64,000 nucleotides of DNA from Salinisphaera hydrothermalis (GCF_040361195.1 NZ_APNE01000008.1), one strand, 5' to 3'; positions 1-8,806 are shown, counted from the stretch's first letter. A program made the numbers and translations. The notes: generated from the sequence alone by a model not told the origin.

Positions 1-1026
1 GAGCACGCCGATGCGTGCATCCGGGTCTACGCTGCGAATCCACGCGATGCAGCTGCGCAGATCGATCAACGACTGCGCCTGGGCATGCATCAGGTCGGCG
101 AGCGGGCCATCGAGGAACAGGCCACCGGTCAATGGCGTCGCCCGACGCACGCCGTGCAACGGCAGGATCGGCATCATCACGTTCAGTCCGAGCCGTCCGT
201 AGAGGCGGCCGATGTCGAACAGCTGAAAATCGAGCCCGGCCACGCCCATGCGATAACCATGCACGCACAACAGCCAGGGCCGACCGCGCCCCTCCCCGTG
301 GCGCAGAATCCGTGCCGCCATCGTGCGGTTATTTACATGGCCCTGCCAGCGCTCGATGCCCGGCAAGACCGGGTCGGGGGTATAGCGCGACGCCGCGGTA
401 AGCCATTCATAATCGACGCCGAACGTTCGCACGCGCTCGATTTGCGGTGACTCGAACGGCGCGACGACGCCGTGCAGCCTCTCCGGATGATGCAACCAGT
501 CTTGTGAAGCCGCGGCCTTGCCGATGACATCCAGCTCGCGGATATCGGTGTCGACGGCGGCGCCGCGCGGCACACGCGCACAGTTGATGAAAAAGCCCAG
601 CAACGCCGCGTCGCTGGCCATCTTGGCGAGCAACTTCACCCGAGTGGTTGGCGGCGATACGTCGACGGGCACTGGATGCTGTACCCGCAACGCCCATCCC
701 GCCACGATGAAGGTGGCCCCGCCGCCGATGATCAGAACCAGGCTTTCCCACAGGCCCAACCAATACCCCAGAACGGCCGCAAGCACGGCACTGACCGGGC
801 CGGCCAGCGCCATGTGATAACAGAGCTGGCGATCGCCGGCCCAGAGAAGCTGTCCGGCACCGGTGGCGATCAGCACCACCCCCGGGAGAGTGCCCAGAAT
901 GGCAACGACCCAGTTCGTCGGCCAGGCCGCGATCAGCCAGAACAGGCCTACGGCAAGCACGACCGCCGCCGACTTGAAACGGCGCGGCTGCCAGCGCATC
1001 GGCGATGGGTCGGGCAATGGCTCCAC
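1..1026 (-). CDS. Membrane-anchored alpha/beta hydrolase, C-terminus beyond window edge
   Basis: An open frame of 342 codons without a stop runs off the left end of the window. The N-terminal ~115 residues hold about four hydrophobic segments (roughly residues 18-35, 40-58, 72-92 and 95-113). A soluble region follows, with VHGYRMG near residues 255-261, which looks like the HG oxyanion motif of alpha/beta hydrolases. The nucleophile elbow would lie just outside the window. I place the start at a GTG two bases after the stop of the upstream membrane-protein gene, so the two are probably co-transcribed. Substrate is unknown. Fold assignment is inferred from the HG motif and the following strand-helix pattern; the open frame is directly visible. 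Confidence 0.7.
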   Translation of the reverse strand, partial: MEPLPDPSPMRWQPRRFKSAAVVLAVGLFWLIAAWPTNWVVAILGTLPGVVLIATGAGQLLWAGDRQLCYHMALAGPVSAVLAAVLGYWLGLWESLVLIIGGGATFIVAGWALRVQHPVPVDVSPPTTRVKLLAKMASDAALLGFFINCARVPRGAAVDTDIRELDVIGKAAASQDWLHHPERLHGVVAPFESPQIERVRTFGVDYEWLTAASRYTPDPVLPGIERWQGHVNNRTMAARILRHGEGRGRPWLLCVHGYRMGVAGLDFQLFDIGRLYGRLGLNVMMPILPLHGVRRATPLTGGLFLDGPLADLMHAQAQSLIDLRSCIAWIRSVDPDARIGVL

Positions 1027-1027
1027 G

Positions 1028-1360
1028 TCAGCGGCTCACGATGCCGTACGCCAGCGCGACGGCCACGGCAATCGCGAGCGCGATCTCCGCGACCCAGAAC
1101 AATGGATGCCGCTTGTCGGTCAGCCAGGTCGCGAGCGCCGCGACGATCGTCACGCCGACACCCAATTCGGTCGCCACCCAGATATCGGTCAACCCTGGAC
1201 CGTCGGCGGCCACCTGAGGAAAAGGCCAGATCAGCAGGCAGATCACCGCGCCAGCCAGGCTCGCCAGGACGGCCAGCGTTAATACGGCCCAGTTGACGAA
1301 CGAGAGAAACTTCAGAATCCGACCTTGCGCCACACGCATCGCGATATCGTCTCGTGGCAT
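1028..1360 (-). CDS. Small hypothetical membrane protein
   Basis: About 110 residues with three predicted membrane segments separated by short loops. I do not recognise a named family. An ATG 78 bases further upstream exists, but it would run into the divergent hydrolase gene. The internal ATG at 1360 (MPRDDIAM) leaves a 31-base divergent spacer and is preferred. The stop is followed after one base by the GTG of the membrane-anchored hydrolase, so the two form a tight pair and may act together at the membrane. No function can be assigned. Confidence 0.6.
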   Translation of the reverse strand: MPRDDIAMRVAQGRILKFLSFVNWAVLTLAVLASLAGAVICLLIWPFPQVAADGPGLTDIWVATELGVGVTIVAALATWLTDKRHPLFWVAEIALAIAVAVALAYGIVSR

Positions 1361-1391
1361 AGTAGCCCGCCATTCGAATGCCCGTCCATCG

Positions 1392-1916
1392 ATGACGCAA
1401 CGCTCGGATTCACCCCGCGTGGTATTCGCCCACGGCAAGGAAAGCGGCCCCTGGGGCTCGAAGATCCAGCATCTCGCCGCTATCGCGTGCGACCTCGGCT
1501 TCGCCGTGGATAGCCCGGATTATCAGGGCGTAGACGATCCTCGCGAACGGGTCACTCGGCTGCTCGAAATCAAGCCGATCGGCCAACCGCTGGTGCTGGT
1601 CGGTTCCAGCATGGGCGGCTATGTCAGTGCGATGGCCTGCGCGGAACTCGCGCCGGATGCGTTGCTCCTCATGGCCCCTGCTCTGTATTTGAACGGCTAT
1701 CCGGGCGATCCGCGCGATTGCCCGGCCGACACGGTGGTCATCCACGGCTGGCACGACGATATCGTGCCGGTGGACGCCAGCATCACCTTCGCCCGGCCGC
1801 GCGCTGCTGCACTCCATCTGGTCGCCGACGGGCATCGGCTGACCGACAGCATCGACTTCATCGGTCGGGTGTTCGCCGACCAGCTCAAGCGGGTCGGCAC
1901 TGCGGAAAGGGGCTAA
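1392..1916 (+). CDS. YqiA-like alpha/beta hydrolase
   Basis: A 174-residue small alpha/beta hydrolase. Visible elements are the strand-turn VVFAHGKESG near the N-terminus, nucleophile elbow GSSMGGY near residue 75, acidic residues in GWHDDIVP and the catalytic histidine in DGHRL near the C-terminus. Ser-Asp-His are all in the expected order, so it is probably an active esterase or thioesterase of the YqiA/UPF0227-like group. The in-frame upstream extension overlaps the divergent gene, so the ATG at 1392 is chosen. It converges on pstA with only four bases between stops. Natural substrate is not inferable. Confidence 0.8.
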   Translation: MTQRSDSPRVVFAHGKESGPWGSKIQHLAAIACDLGFAVDSPDYQGVDDPRERVTRLLEIKPIGQPLVLVGSSMGGYVSAMACAELAPDALLLMAPALYLNGYPGDPRDCPADTVVIHGWHDDIVPVDASITFARPRAAALHLVADGHRLTDSIDFIGRVFADQLKRVGTAERG

Positions 1917-1920
1917 GCGA

Positions 1921-2808
1921 CTAGCTTTTATCCAGCCGGCTGAGAACGAGCCGCGATCCAAGCGTGATGGCCAGCGCGAAGAACGTGATCAGAAGCGCCG
2001 CCGCGAAGGCGAGCTTGTGGGCCGACTCGAAAGGCTCGTTGATGAACGACCATATGACGTACGTCAGATAACCCACCGGCTCATGCGTCAAGTGGCCGTT
2101 CCACGTGTAGTTGGACCAGCCGACGGTGTAGATCAGGGGCGCCGTCTCGCCCATGGACAGAGCCATGGCCAACAACAGACCGGTCAGAATGCGGCCCGCA
2201 CAACTGGGCATCAACACGCGCAGAATCACGCTCGCCTCAGAGGCTCCGAGAGAGTATGCAGACTCGCGCAGACTGCCCGGCAAGGCCATCAGCGCAAGCT
2301 CGGTGGTGCGGGCAATGTACGGGATAATCATGATCGCGAGCGTGATCGCGCCTGCAAGCACGGAGAAATGCCAACCCAGCGTCACCACCATGGTGATGTA
2401 ACCAAACAGACCCAGCACGATCGACGGCACCCCGACCAGCACATCGCCCATGAAACGCACCACCCGCGAGAACAGATGATGGCGTTTCTCGGAGGTATAT
2501 ACGCCGACTCCGATACCCAGCGGGCCGGCGATGGCGACCGAGCCGACGGTGAGCAACACCGTGCCCTCAATCGCGTTCAGGAGGCCGCCCGATACGCCCT
2601 GTGTGGATTCGGTGAACAACTTGAGATTGAGTGCGGGAAACCCGCCCACGGTGATTTCCACCAGAATATCGACCAGCGCAGCAGCCAGAATCAGGAAACT
2701 GGCGCCGCAGATGGCCCAGCCAGTGTAGCTGACCAGCCGCCGCCGGTGGTAGAGAACCCGTGCTCTCGAATCGAGGGCGAACGTCGTATTGGCAAACGAT
2801 TCACTCAT
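1921..2808 (-). CDS. pstA: Phosphate ABC transporter permease PstA
   Basis: Inner-membrane permease subunit of the high-affinity phosphate importer (PstSCAB). The 295 residues contain about six hydrophobic segments. The family's typical region is visible (GGLLNAIEGTVLL, then the cytoplasmic loop with LGASEASVILRVLMP, equivalent to the EAA loop that docks the ATPase). It follows pstC by six bases and is the last gene of the pstSCA run. No pstB or phoU follows: the next gene is the oppositely oriented hydrolase. The cognate ATPase must therefore be encoded elsewhere. Identification is secure from length, context and loop motif. Confidence 0.95.
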   Translation of the reverse strand: MSESFANTTFALDSRARVLYHRRRLVSYTGWAICGASFLILAAALVDILVEITVGGFPALNLKLFTESTQGVSGGLLNAIEGTVLLTVGSVAIAGPLGIGVGVYTSEKRHHLFSRVVRFMGDVLVGVPSIVLGLFGYITMVVTLGWHFSVLAGAITLAIMIIPYIARTTELALMALPGSLRESAYSLGASEASVILRVLMPSCAGRILTGLLLAMALSMGETAPLIYTVGWSNYTWNGHLTHEPVGYLTYVIWSFINEPFESAHKLAFAAALLITFFALAITLGSRLVLSRLDKS

Positions 2809-2814
2809 GTTCGA

Positions 2815-3822
2815 TTACTCTCTTACCTGCCAGAGCAGCAGCCGTGCGACGGCGTTGACAATCACACCGATGATCAGCAGCACGAGGCCGATCTCGGTAA
2901 GACTGTTCACCGCCATCCCGGTCGGATCCTGTAGAGCGCTGTCCAGCTGCGAAACGATGAATGCCGCCATTGTGGACATCGGATTATAAATATTGTCCGG
3001 TACCGCCAGTGCGTTGCCACTGACCATGAGAACCGCCATGGTTTCGCCCAGCGCCCGTCCCAGTCCGAGAATCGCGACGCCGATGATAGCGCGCCGGACC
3101 TGCGGCATGACCACCTTGCGCACCACTTCGAAACGCGTCGCGCCCAGTGCGAAACCGGCCTCGACCTCGCTCTGGGCTACTGCGGAAATAGCCTCGCGCA
3201 CATTCGCCGTAATGATGGGCACGACCATCAGCGCCAGCACGATGCCCGCCGTCAGCAGACCATAGCCGGCGCCGACCGGACCGCCGAAACCGGGGATAAA
3301 GCCGAGCACATCCGCCATGTACGGATAAATGTAGTGCGCGGCCAACGGTATGACGACAACATACCCCCATAGCCCGAACACCACGCTGGGTACCGCAGCC
3401 AGCAATTCCACGACCGCCGCGACCAAATCTCGAATACCGGCCGGAACGATCTCAGCGATGAACATCGCCGCCAGCACTCCGACGGGGACCGCGAACAACA
3501 GCGCCAGACCGGAACTCGCCAGAGTGCCAAAAATCAGAAAGAAAATGCCGTAGCTCGCGCCCGGCAACACCATGTGGCCGTCGACCGTGGTAGGCGTGCC
3601 GTATTGACTGCCCAGATCCCAGTCGTTACTGCCCAGAAAGCCGAATCCGTTGAATTGGAGTGCCGGCCACGCCTGCCAGGTTAAAAAAACAAAAAGCCCG
3701 ATCAAGAGCGCGGGAATGACCAGCGCGAATACGCGCAGCAACAAGCTGAAAAATGCACGCTGAACTTTCTGCCAGCTGGCATTGCGCCGCGTGGTGAGGG
3801 AACCCTCGATAACGTCGGACAT
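2815..3822 (-). CDS. pstC: Phosphate ABC transporter permease PstC
   Basis: 335-residue inner-membrane permease that pairs with PstA to form the phosphate channel. After a cytoplasmic N-terminus there is a first membrane segment near residues 30-50. A longer periplasmic stretch follows (NDWDLGSQYGTP and onward), then the conserved five-helix core. The EAA-type loop is seen as GFALGATRFEVVRKVVMPQ, matching the equivalent loop of PstA. The gene lies 103 bases downstream of pstS with a strong hairpin between them, a common arrangement that lowers permease expression relative to the binding protein. Confidence 0.95.
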   Translation of the reverse strand: MSDVIEGSLTTRRNASWQKVQRAFFSLLLRVFALVIPALLIGLFVFLTWQAWPALQFNGFGFLGSNDWDLGSQYGTPTTVDGHMVLPGASYGIFFLIFGTLASSGLALLFAVPVGVLAAMFIAEIVPAGIRDLVAAVVELLAAVPSVVFGLWGYVVVIPLAAHYIYPYMADVLGFIPGFGGPVGAGYGLLTAGIVLALMVVPIITANVREAISAVAQSEVEAGFALGATRFEVVRKVVMPQVRRAIIGVAILGLGRALGETMAVLMVSGNALAVPDNIYNPMSTMAAFIVSQLDSALQDPTGMAVNSLTEIGLVLLIIGVIVNAVARLLLWQVRE

Positions 3823-3863
3823 AGCAATTGTGATCTGCTGGCCGGAAATGCGAACGCATAAGA

Positions 3864-3903
3864 GCCGGGCCCCGACGGCGCCGATGCGCCGCCGGAGCCC
3901 GGC
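3864..3903 (-). terminator. Intercistronic hairpin between pstS and pstC
   Basis: A GC-rich inverted repeat with outer arms GCCGGGC at 3864-3870 and GCCCGGC at 3897-3903, plus further pairing inside. On the transcribed strand it is followed by only a weak T-run. It is therefore more likely a partial terminator or mRNA-stabilising stem that sets the PstS:PstC ratio than a full stop. Placement directly after pstS supports this. Confidence 0.55.
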
Positions 3904-3925
3904 CCGCTAACGCTGCATCCGGACT

Positions 3926-4993
3926 TTAGCCGTGGATCTTATTGATCTGGTCCATCGTCAGCTGACGCGCCTTGGCCGGGAGCGGCATGAAGTGCACCGG
4001 CTTGAGGAACTCCATGCTGTTACCGCCGTCGGAGCTTACCGCCCAAGTCAGGAACTGCTTGAGTTCCTTGGCGGTTTCCTTGTTCGGCTGCTTGGAGTCA
4101 ACCAGCACGTATTCGTAGTTGATGATCGGATACGACTGCTTGCCCTTGGCGTAGATCAGGCTGATACGCTCACTCTTCGGCGTCTTGGGCACCATCTGCG
4201 CGGCGGCCGCCGGCACGGTCTGCTTGTTCGGCAGCACATAGTTGCCCGACTTGTTCTTCAGCTTGGCTTCGCCCAAGCCGGCCTTGTCGGTCTGGTCCTT
4301 GTAGCTCACGCCGATGTACGCGATCGAGTACGGGTTGTTTTGCAGTGCGGTCACCATGCCGGAGTTGCCGGTGGCACCGATGGCGCCCTGCACGCTTGGC
4401 CAGCTCACCGTCGTGCCGTAGTGCGCCTTCCAGTTATTCGCCGACTTGGTCAGGAACTGCGTGAACAGGAAGGTATCGCCACTGCCATCAGCACGATGAA
4501 TCGGCACGATGCGCTTGTGCGGCAGATGGGCGCCGCTGTTCATCGATTCGATTTTCTTGTTGTCCCAGTAACGGATTTTGCCGCTATAGATATCGGCCAG
4601 TACCGGGCCGCTCAGCTTCAGATGATCGCTGTTGGCATTCGGCACGTTGTAGTTGATCATCTGCGACGAGATGGCGACCGGGATGTTGAGCATGCTCGGA
4701 TGCTTTTTCATCTGCGCGCCGCTCAAGTAGGCGTCGGACGACCCCATCTGAACGATGCCCTGGGTGGATTGCGCGATACCGGTACCGCTGCCCGTGGCCG
4801 CGGTATTGATTTGGACGCCTTCGTGTTTTTTCGTGTACGCCGGAACCCAAAGGTTGAACAGCGGGTAAAGAAGGCTCGAGCCCGTCTCGGTAAGACTGGT
4901 GGCGGCAAAAGCGGTGCCGACCGACGACGCGGCGAGGGCAACGCCCACCAGCAGAAGGGCCGAGCGGCCGCGATGTGTCCGTTTCACAAACAT
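3926..4993 (-). CDS. pstS: Phosphate ABC transporter substrate-binding protein PstS
   Basis: 355-residue periplasmic phosphate-binding protein. A Sec signal peptide is evident: basic start, hydrophobic core SALLLVGVALAASS and an AFAAT cleavage region near residue 30. The mature part has the family's ligand-binding motifs: TGSSLLYPL, AATGSGTG, MGSSDAYLS and RADGSGDT, the last corresponding to the phosphate-contacting RSDGSG loop. It is first in the pstSCA operon and preceded by a Pho-box-like direct repeat, so induction by PhoB under phosphate limitation is likely. Confidence 0.95.
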   Translation of the reverse strand: MFVKRTHRGRSALLLVGVALAASSVGTAFAATSLTETGSSLLYPLFNLWVPAYTKKHEGVQINTAATGSGTGIAQSTQGIVQMGSSDAYLSGAQMKKHPSMLNIPVAISSQMINYNVPNANSDHLKLSGPVLADIYSGKIRYWDNKKIESMNSGAHLPHKRIVPIHRADGSGDTFLFTQFLTKSANNWKAHYGTTVSWPSVQGAIGATGNSGMVTALQNNPYSIAYIGVSYKDQTDKAGLGEAKLKNKSGNYVLPNKQTVPAAAAQMVPKTPKSERISLIYAKGKQSYPIINYEYVLVDSKQPNKETAKELKQFLTWAVSSDGGNSMEFLKPVHFMPLPAKARQLTMDQINKIHG

Positions 4994-5060
4994 AAACCTC
5001 GTGCTCCTGAAAAGTTCGTTGCGTCATGCATTGGTGCGACAGCAACTATGCGCGTGGTTT

Positions 5061-5078
5061 ATGAAGCTCTTGTGACAG
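5061..5078 (-). promoter_or_regulatory. Putative Pho box upstream of pstS
   Basis: Read on the minus strand this is CTGTCAC-AAGA-GCTTCAT: two 7-base half-sites separated by 4 bases, as in the PhoB consensus (CTGTCAT repeats). The half-sites match at about six and five of seven positions. Ten bases downstream lies CATAGT (5045-5050), a plausible -10 element. It sits about 70 bases before the pstS start codon. Assignment is by consensus and spacing only. Confidence 0.65.
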
Positions 5079-5104
5079 CAACCTTTTTTTCTGACGTGCG
5101 GCCA

Positions 5105-5382
5105 GGGCTGTTGAGGTGTCGTGCCCGCGCCCCGTTGGCGTCCGCAAATCGCGTCCGGCAAGGCGCGAGTCGCCGGCTCTGGGCGGGCCACGCCCCAGAC
5201 TCGCAACGCCGCCGGGCGCCCCGGGTTAATTTTTTTGGGCAGCCCGCCCCTTAGGGAACAAGCGCCGTTAAATTAACGACGCGACGGCAATCCAGGCCCG
5301 TCGCTCTCGGGATTGACTACGCCGCGTTCGCTTGACGCAAAACAGCGCTTGGCGCGGACGCACACTAAACCTCAATACGCCC
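5105..5382 (-). repeat. Family 1 palindromic element, copy D (inverted orientation)
   Basis: A ~278 bp element filling most of the pstS-pyrD gap. Its right end, read on the minus strand, begins GGGCGTATTGAGGTTTAG. The left end on the plus strand begins GGGCTGTTGAGGTG. Between them, in reverse orientation to the copies at 28.5, 39.1 and 41.4 kb, are both internal hairpins, including blocks shared with the other copies: CAAGCG, GGATTGCCG, GGCGGCGTTGCGAGTC, CGCGCCTTGCCGGA and GATTTGCGGACGCC. It shares TTAATTT-containing inserts with the 41.4 kb copy, suggesting one subfamily. It ends five bases before the pyrD stop, so it also forms the 3' end of the pyrD transcript. The 394-base gap otherwise holds only the pstS promoter. 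Confidence 0.85.
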
Positions 5383-5387
5383 GAGGC

Positions 5388-6404
5388 TCAGGCGGCTCGA
5401 CGACCCACGGCGCGGACACAGTCACCGACCAAGCCGGGCCCGGCATAGATCAGGCCGGTATAGAGCTGGACAGCGGTGGCCCCGGCCGCCATCTTGGCCG
5501 CTGCATCGGCCCCGCTCATGATGCCCCCCACACCGATGATCGGTATCTCGTCGCCAAGCCGAGCCTTGAGCGCGGCGATCACCCGGTTCGAGGCCGCACG
5601 CACCGGGCGCCCGCTCACACCGCCGGCCTCCTCGCGCCAGGTCAGCGGCAGATCCGTCCGCGCCGTGGTGGTGTTGGTAGCGATCACGCCATCGATGCGA
5701 TGATGCCGCAGGCGCGCCACGATCGCGTCGAGGCCGGCTTCATCCAGATCCGGGGCGATCTTGAGCGCCAGCGGCACGTAGCGGCGCCGTGCATCGGCCA
5801 GCCGGTTGCGCTCGTCGACCACGGCCGTAAGCAACGCATCCAGCGCGTCTTCGCCCTGCCAGTCGCGCAGGCCAGCGGTGTTCGGCGACGACACGTTGAG
5901 CGTGACGTAGTGGGCGGCATCGTAGACCGTCGCGAGTGCGGTCGTGTAGTCGGCGACCGCCCGATCGGGCGGTGTCGTCTTGTTCTTGCCGATATTGATG
6001 CCGAGCACGCCGTCGTATGCCGCGCCGCGCACGTTGGCCACCAGCTGGTCGGCGCCTTCGTTGTTGAAGCCGAATCGATTGAGCAGCGCGCGCTGTTCAG
6101 GCAGACGAAACAGCCGCGGTTTCGGGTTACCCGGCTGCGCGCGCGGGGTCACCGTGCCCACTTCCAGAAACCCGAAACCGAGCGCGGCCAGACCGTCGAT
6201 ATGCGCGGCGTTCTTATCCAACCCGGCGGCCAGCCCAACCGGATTCGGCAAAGACAGGCCCATCAGCGTGGTCGGCACGCGCGGTACGCGCACGCCATAC
6301 AGCCGCTGCGCGCCGAATGTCAGGCGCGATAGCCAGTCGAGCGTCATATCGTGGGCGCGCTCGGCGTCCATGCCGAACAGCGCCGGTCGAATCAGCGAAT
6401 ACAT
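5388..6404 (-). CDS. pyrD: Dihydroorotate dehydrogenase (quinone), class 2
   Basis: 338-residue membrane-associated FMN enzyme oxidising dihydroorotate to orotate in pyrimidine synthesis, with electrons passed to ubiquinone. The N-terminal amphipathic extension (MYSLIRPALFGMDAE...) marks class 2. Recognisable motifs are GLAAGLDKN, GFLEVGTVTPR, NRFGFNNEG, the active-site region LNVSSPNTAGLRD with the catalytic serine, and the FMN-binding VGGIMSGADA near the C-terminus. Length matches the family. Its 3' end abuts a family 1 repeat; its 5' end is divergent from dusA. Confidence 0.97.
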   Translation of the reverse strand: MYSLIRPALFGMDAERAHDMTLDWLSRLTFGAQRLYGVRVPRVPTTLMGLSLPNPVGLAAGLDKNAAHIDGLAALGFGFLEVGTVTPRAQPGNPKPRLFRLPEQRALLNRFGFNNEGADQLVANVRGAAYDGVLGINIGKNKTTPPDRAVADYTTALATVYDAAHYVTLNVSSPNTAGLRDWQGEDALDALLTAVVDERNRLADARRRYVPLALKIAPDLDEAGLDAIVARLRHHRIDGVIATNTTTARTDLPLTWREEAGGVSGRPVRAASNRVIAALKARLGDEIPIIGVGGIMSGADAAAKMAAGATAVQLYTGLIYAGPGLVGDCVRAVGRRAA

Positions 6405-6500
6405 GCCGTGGTCAGTCTGGGATACGCGCGACTATTGTGCGGGCTCGCGCCACACAGCGCACGATTTAGCGTCGCGTCGTGCCAATGCGATAATAGGCGA

Positions 6501-7511
6501 ATGACTGATTCGATTCGCCGCAACCCGCCCGGGGCCCGTGTGTCGGTGGCCCCCATGATGGACTGGACGACGCCGGCCCAGCGCTATTTCATGCGCCGCA
6601 TCACGCGCCATGCCCTGCTCTATACCGAGATGGTCACCACGGCCGCGTTGATTCACGGCGATACCGCGCGTTTCCTCGATCACCACGTTGACGAGCACCC
6701 GCTGGCGCTTCAGCTTGGCGGCAGCGATCCGGCCGATATGGCGCATTGCGCCGAGCTGGCCGCCGACGCCGGGTTCGACGAGGTCGATATCAACGTGGGC
6801 TGTCCCTCGGATCGCGTCCAGAACGGCGCGTTCGGCGCCTGCATGATGGCCGAGCCACAGCGCATCGCCGATTGCGTGGCCGCGATGAAGGCCCGGGTAT
6901 CGATTCCGGTGACGGTAAAAACCCGCATCGGCATCGATCATCAGGACAGCTATGAATTCCTGCACGATTTCGCCACCCGCGTGGCCGAGGCCGGCGCCGA
7001 TCGGCTGATCGTGCACGCCCGCAAGGCGTGGTTATCGGGCCTGTCGCCCAAGGAAAACCGCGAAGTGCCACCGCTGGACTATGCGCGCGTGCACCGACTG
7101 GCCGCGGATTTTCCCGACCTGCCGATGTCGATCAACGGCGGCATCGTCGATCTGGACACCGCCGCCGAGCAGCTCGATCACGTCGACGGCGTGATGATCG
7201 GGCGTGAGGCCTATCGCAATCCGTATTCGATGGCGCCGGTCGATGCCCGGTTCTTCGACGACGACACGCCCGCGCCTTCGCGCTTCGACGTGGTCGAAGC
7301 CATGCGCGATTTCATCGGCCGTCATCTAGCCGCCGGAAACACCTTGCAAAGTGTGACGCGGCACATGCTCGGACTGTTTCATGCCCAGCCCGGCGGGCGT
7401 GCCTGGCGGCGCGTATTGTCCGAACAAGCGAACCGGCCCGGCGCCGGTCTGGAAGTGATCGACGCGGCGCTAGCGCGCGTCGCACCCGCCGATGAACCGA
7501 CGCCAGCGTAG
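6501..7511 (+). CDS. dusA: tRNA-dihydrouridine(20/20a) synthase DusA
   Basis: 336-residue flavoenzyme reducing U20/U20a in the tRNA D-loop. The family start VAPMMDWTTPAQRYF, the TEMVTTAALIHGD stretch and the active-site NVGCPSDRVQNGAFGACMM with its two cysteines are all visible. A longer in-frame extension exists upstream, but it overlaps the pyrD start region and lacks homology. The ATG at 6501 begins a normal DusA N-terminus. The gene is divergent from pyrD and 51 bases upstream of ppiB. Confidence 0.95.
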   Translation: MTDSIRRNPPGARVSVAPMMDWTTPAQRYFMRRITRHALLYTEMVTTAALIHGDTARFLDHHVDEHPLALQLGGSDPADMAHCAELAADAGFDEVDINVGCPSDRVQNGAFGACMMAEPQRIADCVAAMKARVSIPVTVKTRIGIDHQDSYEFLHDFATRVAEAGADRLIVHARKAWLSGLSPKENREVPPLDYARVHRLAADFPDLPMSINGGIVDLDTAAEQLDHVDGVMIGREAYRNPYSMAPVDARFFDDDTPAPSRFDVVEAMRDFIGRHLAAGNTLQSVTRHMLGLFHAQPGGRAWRRVLSEQANRPGAGLEVIDAALARVAPADEPTPA

Positions 7512-7562
7512 GCAAGCCGCACGGCTTATCGCACAATCACGTTTTTCACACGAGCCTTAACC

Positions 7563-8048
7563 ATGGTCATATTCAAGACGAATCTCGGCGATATTCATAT
7601 CGAAGTCGACGCCGACAACGCGCCGATCAGCGCAGAGAATTTTCTCGCCTACGTCCGAGACGGGTTCTACGACGGCGTGATCTTCCATCGTGTGATCCCC
7701 GGTTTCGTGGTTCAGGGCGGCGGTTTCGACGAGAACTTCAACCAGAAGACCACGCGTGCGCCGATCAAGAACGAATCGGCCAACGGCCTGGACAACGAGC
7801 GCGGCACCCTGTCGATGGCGCGCACCCAGGACCCGCACTCGGCGACCTCGCAGTTCTTCATCAATCTTGAAGACAACGAGCAGCTCAACGACATGGGCAC
7901 GCGCCCGGGTTATGCCGTGTTCGGCCGCGTGGTCGAGGGCATGGAAGTCGTCGACGCGATCGCCAAGGTACCGACCGGCGCGGCCGGCCCGTTCCGCCAG
8001 GACGCACCGCAGGAAACCGTCCGCATCGAGTCTGCTGAAGTCATCTGA
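7563..8048 (+). CDS. ppiB: Cytoplasmic cyclophilin-type peptidyl-prolyl isomerase
   Basis: 161-residue single-domain cyclophilin, the usual size for PpiB. There is no signal peptide, so it acts in the cytoplasm on Xaa-Pro bonds. Active-site residues are seen in FHRVIPGFVVQGG (Arg and Phe of the pocket), MARTQDPHSATSQFFIN and the GYAVFGRVVEGM strand. The following lpxH start lies 10 bases after the stop, an order common in gammaproteobacteria. Confidence 0.96.
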   Translation: MVIFKTNLGDIHIEVDADNAPISAENFLAYVRDGFYDGVIFHRVIPGFVVQGGGFDENFNQKTTRAPIKNESANGLDNERGTLSMARTQDPHSATSQFFINLEDNEQLNDMGTRPGYAVFGRVVEGMEVVDAIAKVPTGAAGPFRQDAPQETVRIESAEVI

Positions 8049-8058
8049 TCGGCGCCTC

Positions 8059-8793
8059 GTGCCCGCGACCCATGTCATCGCCGATCTGCATCTGATTGAC
8101 GATCGCGAGCCGGCGGCGCGTCGGCTCGCCGGCTATCTGGCCGGCCCGGCGCGCCAAGCGGATGCTCTGTATGTGCTGGGCGATCTGTTCGATGTCTGGA
8201 TCGGCGACGACGGTTCGATCGGTCCGCATGCCGGCACGCTGGATGCATTCGCCGCTCTGGCCGAAAGCGGCGTCCCGCTCTATTTCATGCGTGGCAATCG
8301 GGATTTCGCGGTCGGCGCTGCCTTCGAACGCCGCTCCCGGCTTCAGATCCTCGACGACCCGACGGCGCTGACGCTCCACGGTGTGCCTACCCTGCTGGCT
8401 CACGGCGACCTTTTCTGCAGCGATGACGTCGCACATCAGGCGTTTCGCGCCAAGTACACCGACGCCGGCTGGCGCCGCCGGCGCCTTGCCCTGCCCCTGT
8501 GGCTGCGACGCACGGTCGCGCGGCGCGCCCGTCGGCGGTCGACCGCGGCCAAACGAACCAAACCCGCGCACATCATGGACGTGAACACGGCGACCGTCGC
8601 CGAGACCGCCGCGGAATACGGCGCGCGCCGCGTCATTCATGGTCATACCCATCGGCCCGCCGACCATCTGGACGAGGGCTTGGAGCGCTATGTCGTAGCC
8701 GACTGGCGGCCCGAGATCGCCGAAGTGTTGATCGTCGATGATGACGGCGTGACGCGGCGGCACCTCGATCCCGCCGGCGAATTCGCCGCGTAG
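8059..8793 (+). CDS. lpxH: UDP-2,3-diacylglucosamine diphosphatase LpxH
   Basis: 244-residue peripheral membrane metallophosphoesterase that hydrolyses UDP-2,3-diacylglucosamine to lipid X in lipid A synthesis. The calcineurin-type metal ligands are all visible: ADLHL at the start, GDLFDVWIGDD, GNRDF, LAHGDLFC and HGHTHRP. The start is taken as GTG at 8059 (VPATHVIADLHL) because it puts the first metal motif at the usual distance and avoids overlap with ppiB. Length agrees with the ~240-residue family norm. It converges on the DUF455 gene. Confidence 0.95.
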   Translation: MPATHVIADLHLIDDREPAARRLAGYLAGPARQADALYVLGDLFDVWIGDDGSIGPHAGTLDAFAALAESGVPLYFMRGNRDFAVGAAFERRSRLQILDDPTALTLHGVPTLLAHGDLFCSDDVAHQAFRAKYTDAGWRRRRLALPLWLRRTVARRARRRSTAAKRTKPAHIMDVNTATVAETAAEYGARRVIHGHTHRPADHLDEGLERYVVADWRPEIAEVLIVDDDGVTRRHLDPAGEFAA

Positions 8794-8806
8794 CGAATAC
8801 GCACGC

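Noticed and set aside
3932..5254. Long antisense open frame over pstS
   Set aside because: Typical GC-rich shadow frame with His/Arg/Gly bias; pstS on the other strand has full motifs and a signal peptide.
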